Positions 7,229 through 13,606 of a stretch of 15,177 nucleotides of DNA are shown in pieces. Position 1 is the first letter of the stretch. Every line of letters begins with the position of its first letter. This DNA is from Candidatus Zixiibacteriota bacterium (GTDB lineage: Bacteria > Zixibacteria > MSB-5A5 > CAIYYT01), in the NCBI GenBank assembly GCA_963205155.1, contig CAUJJY010000274.1, positions 1 to 15,177 of the forward strand. The letters are read 5' to 3'. Under the pieces are notes generated by a model. It saw nothing but the letters and a program-made list of their open reading frames with translations, was not told where the DNA came from and made no database searches. The position numbers and the translations under genes were made by a program.

Positions 7229-7540
7229 CTATTCTCCACACTTAACCTTGGACAAGAGACCGGAACTTGAATCGAAGGCAACTAAGTAAGGGGCTGCAAG
7301 GATTGAGCGGCAATCATAGCACCAAGTCTCTATTGTCCGGGACTCGAGCCTGTGAAATGAAATCGTCCGCGGTCTGCCGACCAGAAACTCGACCTGCTGC
7401 CGGGTCATTCCTTCCTTGAGTTCACTGCAATGCTCCCGGAATTCCGAATGTTCAGGCGAATCTCGTTTGTCTATGAACCAATAGGCAGCAGATCCAAGAA
7501 CAGTCAGACTCGCCCAGATCAGCCAATGCTTCGTCCGCAT
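7229..7540 (-). CDS. Membrane-anchored protein with BamE/SmpA-like domain
   Basis: A 103-aa protein counted from the ATG at 7540. This start is preferred to the ATG at 7567 because AAGGA lies just upstream (short 3-nt spacing) and because it puts a transmembrane or uncleaved signal helix (HWLIWASLTVLGSAAYWFI, about 5-23) at the N-terminus. The remainder carries the pattern of the SmpA/OmlA (BamE-like) fold: LKEGMTRQQVEFLVGRP, then TWCYD, and YLVAFDSSSGLLSKV. That fold is common in small periplasmic proteins, and membership does not imply that this is the true BAM subunit. There is no lipobox. Four Cys residues lie in the soluble part. It is 90 bp downstream of hutU on the same strand, with no strong terminator between them, but no functional link is evident. 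Confidence 0.65.
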   Translation of the reverse strand: MRTKHWLIWASLTVLGSAAYWFIDKRDSPEHSEFREHCSELKEGMTRQQVEFLVGRPRTISFHRLESRTIETWCYDCRSILAAPYLVAFDSSSGLLSKVKCGE

Positions 7541-7630
7541 GTGTCCTTCTTTATTAGCAAGACCCATTCCAAGCGATCGGGCGTAGCATGCAGGGCTCCT
7601 GCGAGTACCTCAGCAACATTCCCGCGTCCC

Positions 7631-9286
7631 CTACTCCCTCATCGGAATCTTGATATCGTCGTGCTTGTTGGCAAACTTGATGGCTTCATCGTACCCGGCA
7701 TCAACATGCCGCATCACTCCGGTTCCGGGATCATTCGTCAGCACGCGCTCAAGCCGCTTGGCCATGTCGTCAGTACCGTCGGCAACTATTACCTGTCCGG
7801 CATGAATCGAGTAGCCGATGCCGACTCCGCCGCCGTGATGGATACTCACCCACGAAGCACCCGAAGCCGTATTTAACATCGCGTTGAGCAGCGGCCAGTC
7901 GGCAATGCAGTCGGACCCGTCCTTCATCGCTTCAGTTTCGCGATTCGGCGAGGCCACCGACCCGCAGTCGAGATGATCGCGGCCAATGACGATCGGTGCG
8001 GAAATCTTCCCCGACTTGACAAGGTCATTGATGATCAAACCAAACTTCGCGCGTTCGCCATAACCGAGCCAGCAGATGCGCGAAGGCAACCCTTGGAATG
8101 CGACCCGCTTCGATGCCATGTCGATCCAGCGCACAAGTGCCGCATTGCCGGCAAACTCGCGTTTGATAACTTCATCGGTAATGGCGATATCTTTTGGATC
8201 ACCTGACAGCGCCGCCCAGCGGAACGGACCTTTGCCTTCACAAAACAGCGGACGTATATACGCCGGCACAAACCCCGGAAACGCGAAAGCGTTTTTCAAT
8301 CCATGCGCCAGCGCCTGACCGCGCAAATTGTTGCCGTAATCGAATACAACTGCGCCCTTGGTCTGCATGTCAATCATAGCCTGCGTGTGAACGACCATCG
8401 CATCCATCGCGCGCTTGATGTACTCTTTTGGATTCTTGGAGCGCAGCGCGATTGCTTCGGCGAGTGTCATGCCGTTGGGGACATAGCCATTGAGCTCATC
8501 ATGTGCAGAAGTTTGATCGGTCACGATATCCGGAATGATCCCGCGCTTAACCAAATCGGGATGCGTGTCGGCGCAGTTGCCAACCAGTCCGATCGAGAGC
8601 GGCTGTTTTTTGGCGCAGGCGTCCTTGACCCACGCGAGTGCTTCTTCGAGCGAGGAAGTTTTTCTGTCAAGATAGCGCGTCTCAATACGCCGATCGATCC
8701 GATGCTCATCGACGTCGACACAGAGGATGACTGCGTTATTCATTGTCGCGGCCAGCGGCTGTGCTCCACCCATTCCTCCAACTCCGCCGGTGAGGATGAA
8801 TTTACCCGACAGGTCGCCTTTGAAATGTTTGTTCGCGCACGCCGCGAAAGTCTCATATGTGCCTTGCAGAATTCCCTGCGTGCCGATGTAAATCCACGAG
8901 CCGGCAGTCATCTGACCATACATGATCAAACCAAGCTTCTCGAGCTCGCGGAATTTGTCCCAGTTTGCCCAGTGCGGAACAATATTCGAATTCGCAATCA
9001 GGACGCGCGGCGCATACTCGTGCGTACGGAAGATGCCGACCGGTTTGCCCGACTGCACGAGCAGAGTTTCATCGTTTGCCAGTGATTTCAAACTGCGCAC
9101 AATGGCATGGTAACATTCCCAATTGCGGGCAGCTTTGCCCGAGCCGCCGTAGACGACGAGATTGGCGGGGTCTTCGGCAACATTGGGATCGAGATTATTG
9201 TTGAGCATCCGCAGCGCGGCTTCCTGATGCCAGCCTTTGCACTGAAGCGGCGCTTTGAGACTATTTCGTAATGCAACTTTTTCCAT
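7631..9286 (-). CDS. hutU: Urocanate hydratase
   Basis: The protein is 551 aa and full length for the family (about 550-560). It converts urocanate to 4-imidazolone-5-propionate, the second step of histidine degradation, using tightly bound NAD+ as electrophile (EC 4.2.1.49), in the cytoplasm. Conserved stretches include YGGSGKAARNW near the N-terminus, QMTAGSWIYIGTQGI, the NAD-binding GGVGGMGG (167-174), GLPSRICWLGYGERA with the conserved Cys405, DHLDCGSVASPNRETE, and the C-terminal SIHHGGGVGIGYS. An ATG at 9292 touches the GGAGG at 9293-9297 and cannot use it. The ATG at 9286 is 6 nt from it and is taken as the start. The other hut genes (hutH, hutI, hutG or hutF) are not in this window, so the pathway genes are scattered here or lie elsewhere. 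Confidence 0.97.
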   Translation of the reverse strand: MEKVALRNSLKAPLQCKGWHQEAALRMLNNNLDPNVAEDPANLVVYGGSGKAARNWECYHAIVRSLKSLANDETLLVQSGKPVGIFRTHEYAPRVLIANSNIVPHWANWDKFRELEKLGLIMYGQMTAGSWIYIGTQGILQGTYETFAACANKHFKGDLSGKFILTGGVGGMGGAQPLAATMNNAVILCVDVDEHRIDRRIETRYLDRKTSSLEEALAWVKDACAKKQPLSIGLVGNCADTHPDLVKRGIIPDIVTDQTSAHDELNGYVPNGMTLAEAIALRSKNPKEYIKRAMDAMVVHTQAMIDMQTKGAVVFDYGNNLRGQALAHGLKNAFAFPGFVPAYIRPLFCEGKGPFRWAALSGDPKDIAITDEVIKREFAGNAALVRWIDMASKRVAFQGLPSRICWLGYGERAKFGLIINDLVKSGKISAPIVIGRDHLDCGSVASPNRETEAMKDGSDCIADWPLLNAMLNTASGASWVSIHHGGGVGIGYSIHAGQVIVADGTDDMAKRLERVLTNDPGTGVMRHVDAGYDEAIKFANKHDDIKIPMRE

Positions 9287-9306
9287 GAACATCCTCCGAT
9301 ATTGTC

Positions 9307-9335
9307 AAGTTAGCCTTTTGCATCAATAGAGTCAA
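9307..9335 (-). promoter_or_regulatory. Possible hutU promoter
   Basis: On the minus strand TTGACT (9335-9330) is followed after 17 nt by TAACTT (9312-9307). The -35 is good and the -10 poor. The resulting leader would be very short. Confidence 0.3.
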
Positions 9336-9516
9336 GCGTGCCTGCGATCATCAAATCGGAGTTCAACAGCTTCTCGCAGCGGAAATTTTTTGATTGCTTC
9401 CCTCCCGGTAATCGCGTAATATCAGCCCTCAAGCTGATTTGCCAATGTAGGCTTGGGCAAAACAACACTTTACTTACCAGATTTGGACTTTTTGGGATTT
9501 CATTCGGAGGAAAGAA

Positions 9517-9723
9517 ATGAATCTGACAGAGACTTTCATCAGCAAGCAAACCGAATTGCGCGGCGCGGAACTTAAGGGATTTATGCAGCCCGGAAACAAT
9601 AACCAACTCTTGTTGCTTTTCGAAAAAAATGGCAAGCTGATGGCATTGAACATCACCGAACATCGCAACGGCGACAACTCGGTTATCGATACCGAGCTCG
9701 ACTACTACGAGATGTTGAGCTAA
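9517..9723 (+). CDS. Small protein of unknown function (68 aa)
   Basis: I do not recognise this 68-aa protein. It is supported as a real gene by an excellent ribosome site (GGAGG, 6 nt before the ATG) and a plausible folded composition. It starts MNLTETFISKQTELRGAELK, then a strand-rich centre (NQLLLLFEKNGKLMALNITEH), then an acidic end (DTELDYYEMLS). There are no Cys, no signal peptide and no membrane segment; it is acidic overall and probably cytoplasmic. It is transcribed alone on the plus strand, divergent from hutU and convergent with the Mpv17-like gene. Minus-strand frames overlapping it lack comparable start signals. A weak hairpin (CTTCAG at 9726-9731, CTGAAG at 9735-9740) follows without a T run. 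Confidence 0.7.
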   Translation: MNLTETFISKQTELRGAELKGFMQPGNNNQLLLLFEKNGKLMALNITEHRNGDNSVIDTELDYYEMLS

Positions 9724-9763
9724 ACCTTCAGAAACTGAAGCTACACCTGTAAAATTGACCTTT

Positions 9764-9799
9764 GCCCTCTCCCACCGGGAGAGGGTTGGGGTGAGGGCG
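9764..9799. repeat. CCCTCTCCC hairpin repeat, copy 1
   Basis: A perfect 9-bp inverted repeat CCCTCTCCC (9765-9773) / GGGAGAGGG (9777-9785) with a 3-nt loop is followed by TTGGGGTGAGGGC. It fills the gap between two convergent genes. This C/T-rich hairpin with a GGGTGAGGG tail is a common intergenic repeat type in many bacteria. A related copy lies at 13436-13471. It may act as a bidirectional transcript end. Confidence 0.75.
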
Positions 9800-9802
9800 C
9801 TC

Positions 9803-10336
9803 TCACTTCCCCTTCGCCAGCCCCAAGATCAGTCCCAGCACCACCGACCACAACGCAGCCAGCCCAATTTGCCATTCGCCCGGTAAACTAAAGGTCAGCG
9901 TGTGTGCCGGAATCCAGAACCATAACAGCGTCCACAATGCAGTGCTCATCCCCTTGAAATTCCATTCTGACAGAATCAGATTGTCTTCGACGCGATGGAA
10001 GAACATCATCTGCGGGCCGAAGAAAACATTCGTCAATACTGAAACCGCAAACGCCCAGCCGATTCCGTCAGCGAGAAATTGCGGAAGCATTTCATGTTCG
10101 AGTAATGCAGCGGTGAATCCCTTCATGCCGGTGAAGCCGTACTTAATCACAATCCCCAGCAGCGCCCAGGCTGCAATCTTGGCGAAGATTTGCCAGTAAT
10201 GACCACAAGGAAGCCCAATTTTCTTATGACGCAAACTGTAGGATAGCGCTTCGCCCAGGGTGCCGAGTAAACCGAATTGAATCGCCGCAGAAATCAGCGG
10301 ATTCGCGCGGACAAAATCGAGGTATAATTGAATCAC
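9803..10336 (-). CDS. Mpv17/PMP22-like integral membrane protein
   Basis: A 177-aa protein with about four hydrophobic segments (roughly 15-32, 48-65, 90-108, 130-175). The N-terminus YLDFVRANPLISAAIQFGLL...LGEALSYSL resembles the Mpv17 pattern (Y..L...PL.T......L...GD...Q). The C-terminus WFWIPAHTLTFSLPGEWQIG, then ALWSVVLGLILG, resembles that family's W.P...i.F..vP...R.......W...LS ending. Mpv17/PMP22 proteins are best known from mitochondria and peroxisomes as small membrane channels; a bacterial role is not established. The start is GTG at 10336: an in-frame TAG lies three codons upstream and there is no early ATG. No clear ribosome site is visible. It begins 43 bp after purL ends on the same strand and may be read from the purL transcript. 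Confidence 0.6.
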   Translation of the reverse strand: MIQLYLDFVRANPLISAAIQFGLLGTLGEALSYSLRHKKIGLPCGHYWQIFAKIAAWALLGIVIKYGFTGMKGFTAALLEHEMLPQFLADGIGWAFAVSVLTNVFFGPQMMFFHRVEDNLILSEWNFKGMSTALWTLLWFWIPAHTLTFSLPGEWQIGLAALWSVVLGLILGLAKGK

Positions 10337-10379
10337 GACGGTCTATGCTTTCGCCCAGCGGGCTTCGACAAAATCCTGT

Positions 10380-12638
10380 CTACGATTGCGAAGTCAGGCG
10401 CGTCGGCGTTTGTGCACCCAGCGCCATCACGTTGCCAATCGTATCGAAAAAGGCGTCGGCGAGAATTTTCACCTCGGCCTTGATATCGTCGTTGATCTTG
10501 AGAGCGCTCCCACCGACAACGCCGATTTCCGCCACCGGTACATTCATTGATGCTGCCAGCTGGATCAGACTTCCCTTGCGTTCGGGTGCAATGCTCAAGA
10601 TCACCCGCGACTGCGACTCGCCGAAGTAGAGCGCGTCCTTGCGCAAATCGGACTTGACGCTGACCGTTGCTCCGACTGCTTTTTCTCGGTCGGCAAAACA
10701 CGATTCGGCTAAAGCAACTGCCAATCCGCCTTCGGAGATGTCGTGCGAAGACTTGACCAGACCGTTGCGGATGGCTTCAAGAATGAACGACTGCAATTGC
10801 TTTTCGAAGACCATATCCAGTTCCGGTGCGTTGCCCGTCACCAAATTGTGCTCGACCTTGAGATACTCGGAACCGCCAAGCTCGTTCTTAGTTGATCCGG
10901 CGAGGAAAATCAAATCGCCCGAGTCCTTGAAGTTGTTGGTCGTGATATGATTCAAGTCGTCAATGATTCCCAGCATGCCGATCGTCGGTGTCGGATAGAC
11001 CGCGCGCTCGGGGTCTTCATTATAAAATGACACGTTTCCGCCGGTGACTGGTGTGTCGAACACGCGGCAGGCTTCGCCCATTCCCTTGATACACTCGGCG
11101 AACATGTAGTACATTTCCGGTTTGTAGGGATTGCCGAAATTGAGACAATTCGTGATCGCCACTGGACGTGCACCGGAGCAGGCGACATTGCGCGCTGATT
11201 CAGCGACGGCGATCTGCCCACCCAGACGCGGATTCAGATAGCAGTAGCGCGCATTGCAGTCGGTCGAGACGGCGATGCCTTTGTCGCTGTGGCGGATGCG
11301 CAACACCGCAGCATCGGAGCCGGGACCTACAACGGTGTTGGTGCGCACCATCGAATCGTATTGTTCGAACACCCAGCGTTTGGAGGCGATATTATGCGAT
11401 CCAATCAAGCGTTGGAGAACGGCGGAATAGTCTTTCGGCTGGGGAAGTTTGCTGAAATCGTGGCCCTGTGCTTCGTCGAGATAAGCCGGGCGCTTCTGTT
11501 CGCGCGTATAAACCGGCGCGCCGCCGCCGAGCACGAGACACTCAGAAGGAATGTCCGCGACAACCTTGCCGCCCATCGTGACAACCATATTCTTGCCGTC
11601 GGTGACTTGGCCGATCTCGATGCAGTTGAGATCCCACTTGTTGAAGATCGCGCGGATCAGATCCTCACTGCCCTTCTTGCCGACAACCAGCATCCGTTCC
11701 TGCGATTCGGAAAGCATAATCTCATATGCCGACATATTCTCTTCGCGCACCGGCACCAGATCGAGATTGATTTCGATGCCGCTATTTCCTTTGGCGGACA
11801 TTTCCGAACTGCAACACGTCAAGCCGGCGGCGCCCATATCCTGCACGCCGACAATCAAATCTTCTTTGATAATCTCGAGAGTAGCTTCAAGCAGCAGTTT
11901 CTCTGTAAACGGATCGCCGATCTGCACTGACGGCCGTTTCGATTCCGACTTGGAGGAAATCTCTTCCGAAGCAAAAGTCGCACCGTGTATCCCGTCGCGT
12001 CCGGTTGACGAACCGACGATGAACACCGGATTACCTGCACCTTTGGCGGTCGCCGAAGCCATGCGGTCCTTTCGGCAGATTCCGACGGCCATGGCATTGA
12101 TCAGCGGATTCGCGTAATAGCAGTCCTCGAAATAGACTTCGCCGCCCACTGTCGGTACGCCGAATGAGTTGCCGTAGTCGCCGATACCGCGAACTGCGCC
12201 ATTAAACAAGTAGCGCGAACGGGCCTCGGAAAGCTGTCCGAAACGGAGAGAATTCAGTGCCGCAATCGGGCGTGCACCCATGCAAAACACATCCCGCAGG
12301 ATTCCGCCAACACCGGTCGCGGCGCCCTGATAGGGTTCGACCGCCGAAGGATGATTGTGCGATTCGATCTTGAACACGACCGCCAGGTCATTTCCCAGAT
12401 CGACTGCTCCCGCGTTTTCCTCGCCGGCTTCGGTGAGAAGCGCCTTACCGGAACGGGGCAGGGTCTTGATTAACGAGATCGAATTCTTGTATGAGCAATG
12501 TTCCGACCACATCACCGAGAATATCCCTAACTCAGTGAATGATGGTTCGCGGCCCAATATTTTCTTGATTTTCTCATATTCATCCGGCATCAGGCCGTGA
12601 TCTGCTACTAATTGTGGGGTGATTTTCGGTTCCGCCAT
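10380..12638 (-). CDS. purL: Phosphoribosylformylglycinamidine synthase, small-type PurL subunit
   Basis: The protein is 752 aa, the size of the small-type PurL that works with separate PurS and PurQ. It makes FGAM from FGAR, ATP and glutamine-derived ammonia in de novo purine synthesis (EC 6.3.5.3), in the cytoplasm. Diagnostic stretches are WSEHCSYKNS (His47), IESHNHPSAVEPYQGAATG (91-109), GVPTVGGEVYF, VGSSTGRDGIHGATFASEE, GDPFTEKLLLEA, VQDMGAAGLTCCSSEMS and LSESQERM. The frame is open to 12779, but the true start is the ATG at 12638, with GGAGG 4 nt upstream and the MAEPKITPQLVADHGL beginning normal for the family. purS and purQ are not in the window. A promoter candidate and a structured RNA lie upstream. 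The C-terminus (after about 725) has a short extra tail. Confidence 0.97.
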   Translation of the reverse strand: MAEPKITPQLVADHGLMPDEYEKIKKILGREPSFTELGIFSVMWSEHCSYKNSISLIKTLPRSGKALLTEAGEENAGAVDLGNDLAVVFKIESHNHPSAVEPYQGAATGVGGILRDVFCMGARPIAALNSLRFGQLSEARSRYLFNGAVRGIGDYGNSFGVPTVGGEVYFEDCYYANPLINAMAVGICRKDRMASATAKGAGNPVFIVGSSTGRDGIHGATFASEEISSKSESKRPSVQIGDPFTEKLLLEATLEIIKEDLIVGVQDMGAAGLTCCSSEMSAKGNSGIEINLDLVPVREENMSAYEIMLSESQERMLVVGKKGSEDLIRAIFNKWDLNCIEIGQVTDGKNMVVTMGGKVVADIPSECLVLGGGAPVYTREQKRPAYLDEAQGHDFSKLPQPKDYSAVLQRLIGSHNIASKRWVFEQYDSMVRTNTVVGPGSDAAVLRIRHSDKGIAVSTDCNARYCYLNPRLGGQIAVAESARNVACSGARPVAITNCLNFGNPYKPEMYYMFAECIKGMGEACRVFDTPVTGGNVSFYNEDPERAVYPTPTIGMLGIIDDLNHITTNNFKDSGDLIFLAGSTKNELGGSEYLKVEHNLVTGNAPELDMVFEKQLQSFILEAIRNGLVKSSHDISEGGLAVALAESCFADREKAVGATVSVKSDLRKDALYFGESQSRVILSIAPERKGSLIQLAASMNVPVAEIGVVGGSALKINDDIKAEVKILADAFFDTIGNVMALGAQTPTRLTSQS

Positions 12639-12664
12639 TGATCCTCCGTCACGGAAAGAGCGGA

Positions 12665-12692
12665 ATGATACGACTCTTTGAGGGAAAATCAA
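12665..12692 (-). promoter_or_regulatory. Candidate purL promoter
   Basis: On the minus strand TTGATT (12692-12687) and TATCAT (12670-12665) are spaced by 16 nt and would give a leader of about 20 nt before the purL start. It lies downstream of the structured RNA, so purL need not depend on read-through from it. Confidence 0.5.
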
Positions 12693-12759
12693 CGGGAATT
12701 GTAGGGAAAGAACATCTGCGGGTGGGTGCGAATTCACTCGCGCACTGAAGTTTGGACAT

Positions 12760-12934
12760 AAAAATGCCGGGAGACCCAATTAGTTACTAACCGATACACG
12801 GTTTAGGTGACCCTGCTCATCCATTGGGCAGGCATCCCGAGAGTAATTACGGTGCGCTCCTCGCTACCACGGTGGGTGCATCTGGAGCCGACCAGGCCGG
12901 GGATATCCGGTCTAAGTATTTGGGTCTCCCGGTC
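12760..12934 (-). ncRNA. Free-standing structured RNA, about 174 nt (6S-like architecture, class unproven)
   Basis: The two ends pair perfectly over 13 bp (12767-12779 with 12920-12932). On the minus strand the distal arm is followed at once by CATTTTT, as in an intrinsic terminator, and the proximal arm begins about 8 nt after a consensus -10. Inside, I can draw CTAAACCG-TGTAT-CGGTTAG (12785-12806), a stem of GAGC/GCTC and AGG/CCT, GCACCC/GGGATGC, and a GC-rich apical region. Read this way it is a rod: closing stem, large central bubble carrying a small 3'-side hairpin, and a bulged upper arm. That is the plan of 6S RNA, and 174 nt is the usual 6S length. 6S genes also lie next to purine or folate genes in some groups (purK in cyanobacteria, ygfA in gammaproteobacteria). 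No primary-sequence motif of 6S, SRP, RNase P, tmRNA or a known riboswitch was recognised. It is not a long ORF. Plus-strand transcription is the alternative. Confidence 0.65.
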
Positions 12935-12940
12935 GCATTT

Positions 12941-12969
12941 ATTATACGAATCTGTTAAACTCCTGTGAA
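12941..12969 (-). promoter_or_regulatory. Strong sigma-70-type promoter of the structured RNA
   Basis: On the minus strand TTCACA (12969-12964, 5 of 6) is followed after exactly 17 nt by TATAAT (12946-12941, 6 of 6), then AAATGCGACC. The start point predicted 7-8 nt downstream falls at 12934-12933, directly at the closing stem. The GC-rich discriminator (GCGACC) is typical of stable-RNA promoters. Confidence 0.75.
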
Positions 12970-13008
12970 GCATTATTTTATGGTCTGAAAAAAATAGTTA
13001 GGAAGGGC

Positions 13009-13036
13009 TTGATTTTCCGGAGAGAATCCGTATTAT
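13009..13036 (+). promoter_or_regulatory. Candidate rpmB promoter
   Basis: TTGATT (13009-13014) and TATTAT (13031-13036) are spaced by 16 nt, about 30 nt upstream of the rpmB start. It is divergent from the promoter of the structured RNA, with about 40 bp between the two -35 boxes. Confidence 0.6.
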
Positions 13037-13066
13037 GAAAGTCTAAACTTTTCGGAGGTATCGAAA

Positions 13067-13258
13067 TTGTCGAGAGCTTGTGATATTTGCGGTAAGGGTC
13101 CCCAGTTTGGGCATAACGTTTCCCACGCCCACAACCTGACCAAACGCCGCTTCAATCCGAATCTGCGTACCGTCCGCGCCCGCCACGAGGGCAAGGTCGC
13201 CACGATTCGCGTCTGCACCCGCTGCATCAAAGCCGGTAAAGTCGTCAAAGTCTACTAA
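13067..13258 (+). CDS. rpmB: 50S ribosomal protein L28
   Basis: A 63-aa protein with the L28 signature: SRACDICGKGPQFGHNVSHA at the start, then LTKRRFNPNL and TRCIKAGKVVKV. Cys5, Cys8, Cys50 and Cys53 form the zinc-ribbon version of L28 (C+ type). It binds 23S rRNA in the large subunit. The start codon is TTG, supported by CGGAGGT 8 nt upstream and by the family's normal N-terminus; the first Met would be far inside. It is monocistronic here, with its own promoter candidate. After the stop lies a 9-bp hairpin (13268-13276 with 13283-13291) without a T run, so its termination is uncertain. L28 is often next to other ribosomal or housekeeping genes such as recG or rpmG; none is seen here. Confidence 0.95.
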   Translation: MSRACDICGKGPQFGHNVSHAHNLTKRRFNPNLRTVRARHEGKVATIRVCTRCIKAGKVVKVY

Positions 13259-13267
13259 TTCGCCGCA

Positions 13268-13291
13268 GTCGGAATCATAATCGATTTCGAC
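13268..13291 (+). terminator. Hairpin after rpmB, weak terminator candidate
   Basis: GTCGGAATC pairs with GATTTCGAC (9 bp, one G-U) around a 6-nt loop, 10 bp past the rpmB stop. There is no immediate T run (TCTGCCGGCTAATTCCC follows), so intrinsic termination is doubtful. Confidence 0.35.
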
Positions 13292-13435
13292 TCTGCCGGC
13301 TAATTCCCTTTCATATTCAATGCAAAACCGATCAATTCGGTGTATTCGCATTTGTGTGCGATTTTGTAGGCGCTTTCGAAGGCGGGCAGAAGTTCGGCAG
13401 TTCCGAACTGCTTCCGGTGTTAGATAGTCGTTTTC

Positions 13436-13471
13436 CCTCGCCCTCTGGGAAAGGGATCCAGGGTGAGGGCG
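13436..13471. repeat. CCCTCTCCC hairpin repeat, degenerate copy 2
   Basis: CGCCCTCTGGGAAAGGG followed by ATCCAGGGTGAGGGCG has the same layout as the copy at 9764-9799 and shares its GGGTGAGGGCG tail, but the stem is shorter and imperfect. Confidence 0.55.
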
Positions 13472-13514
13472 TTTCCGCATCAACCGTGATGGTACTTCCG
13501 CGTTAGGCGACTTA

Positions 13515-13549
13515 CCAAAAAACAACCCCCGCCTCTTGCGAGACGGGGG
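13515..13549 (-). terminator. Rho-independent terminator of ftsZ
   Basis: On the minus strand CCCCCG-(T)-CTC, loop GCAA, GAG-(G)-CGGGGG forms a stem of 6 plus 3 bp around one mismatch (13526-13549), followed by TTGTTTTTTGG. It lies 57 bp past the ftsZ stop and closes the ftsA-ftsZ transcript. Confidence 0.88.
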
Positions 13550-13606
13550 CGAAACGTGCATAACCCAAGTTGTCGTGGTAGGGTCGGTTATCTCAACTTG
13601 ATTTCT

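Larger units (their letters stand above)
13259..13606. other. Convergent intergenic region between rpmB and ftsZ
   Basis: These 348 bp hold no gene I can support. The minus-strand frame of 172 codons here (13043-13561) runs antisense through rpmB and has no ribosome site. Contents: a hairpin after rpmB (13268-13291), the second C/T-rich repeat (13436-13471) and the ftsZ terminator (13515-13549). Confidence 0.6.

Noticed and set aside
7590..7602. GCAGG-GCT-CCTGC hairpin downstream of hutU
   Set aside because: The stem is only 5 bp and no T run follows on either strand, so I do not call a terminator.
7620..7637. GTAGGGGACGCG at the hutU stop as another REP-like copy
   Set aside because: Only GTAGGGG is shared and the palindrome is missing; chance similarity is likely.
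9310..9663. A 117-codon minus-strand frame between hutU and the small orphan gene
   Set aside because: It overlaps the 68-aa plus-strand gene, which has a far better ribosome site, and it resembles no family.
12760..12934. Structured RNA as tRNA, tmRNA, SRP RNA, T-box or purine/ZTP riboswitch
   Set aside because: I looked for the tRNA T-arm, the SRP GGAAGC apical motif, the T-box GGGTGGNACCGCG motif and known purine-related riboswitch cores on both strands and found none.
13043..13561. A 172-codon minus-strand frame across the rpmB-ftsZ gap
   Set aside because: It runs antisense through rpmB and over the ftsZ terminator and a repeat, has low-complexity basic composition and no ribosome site.
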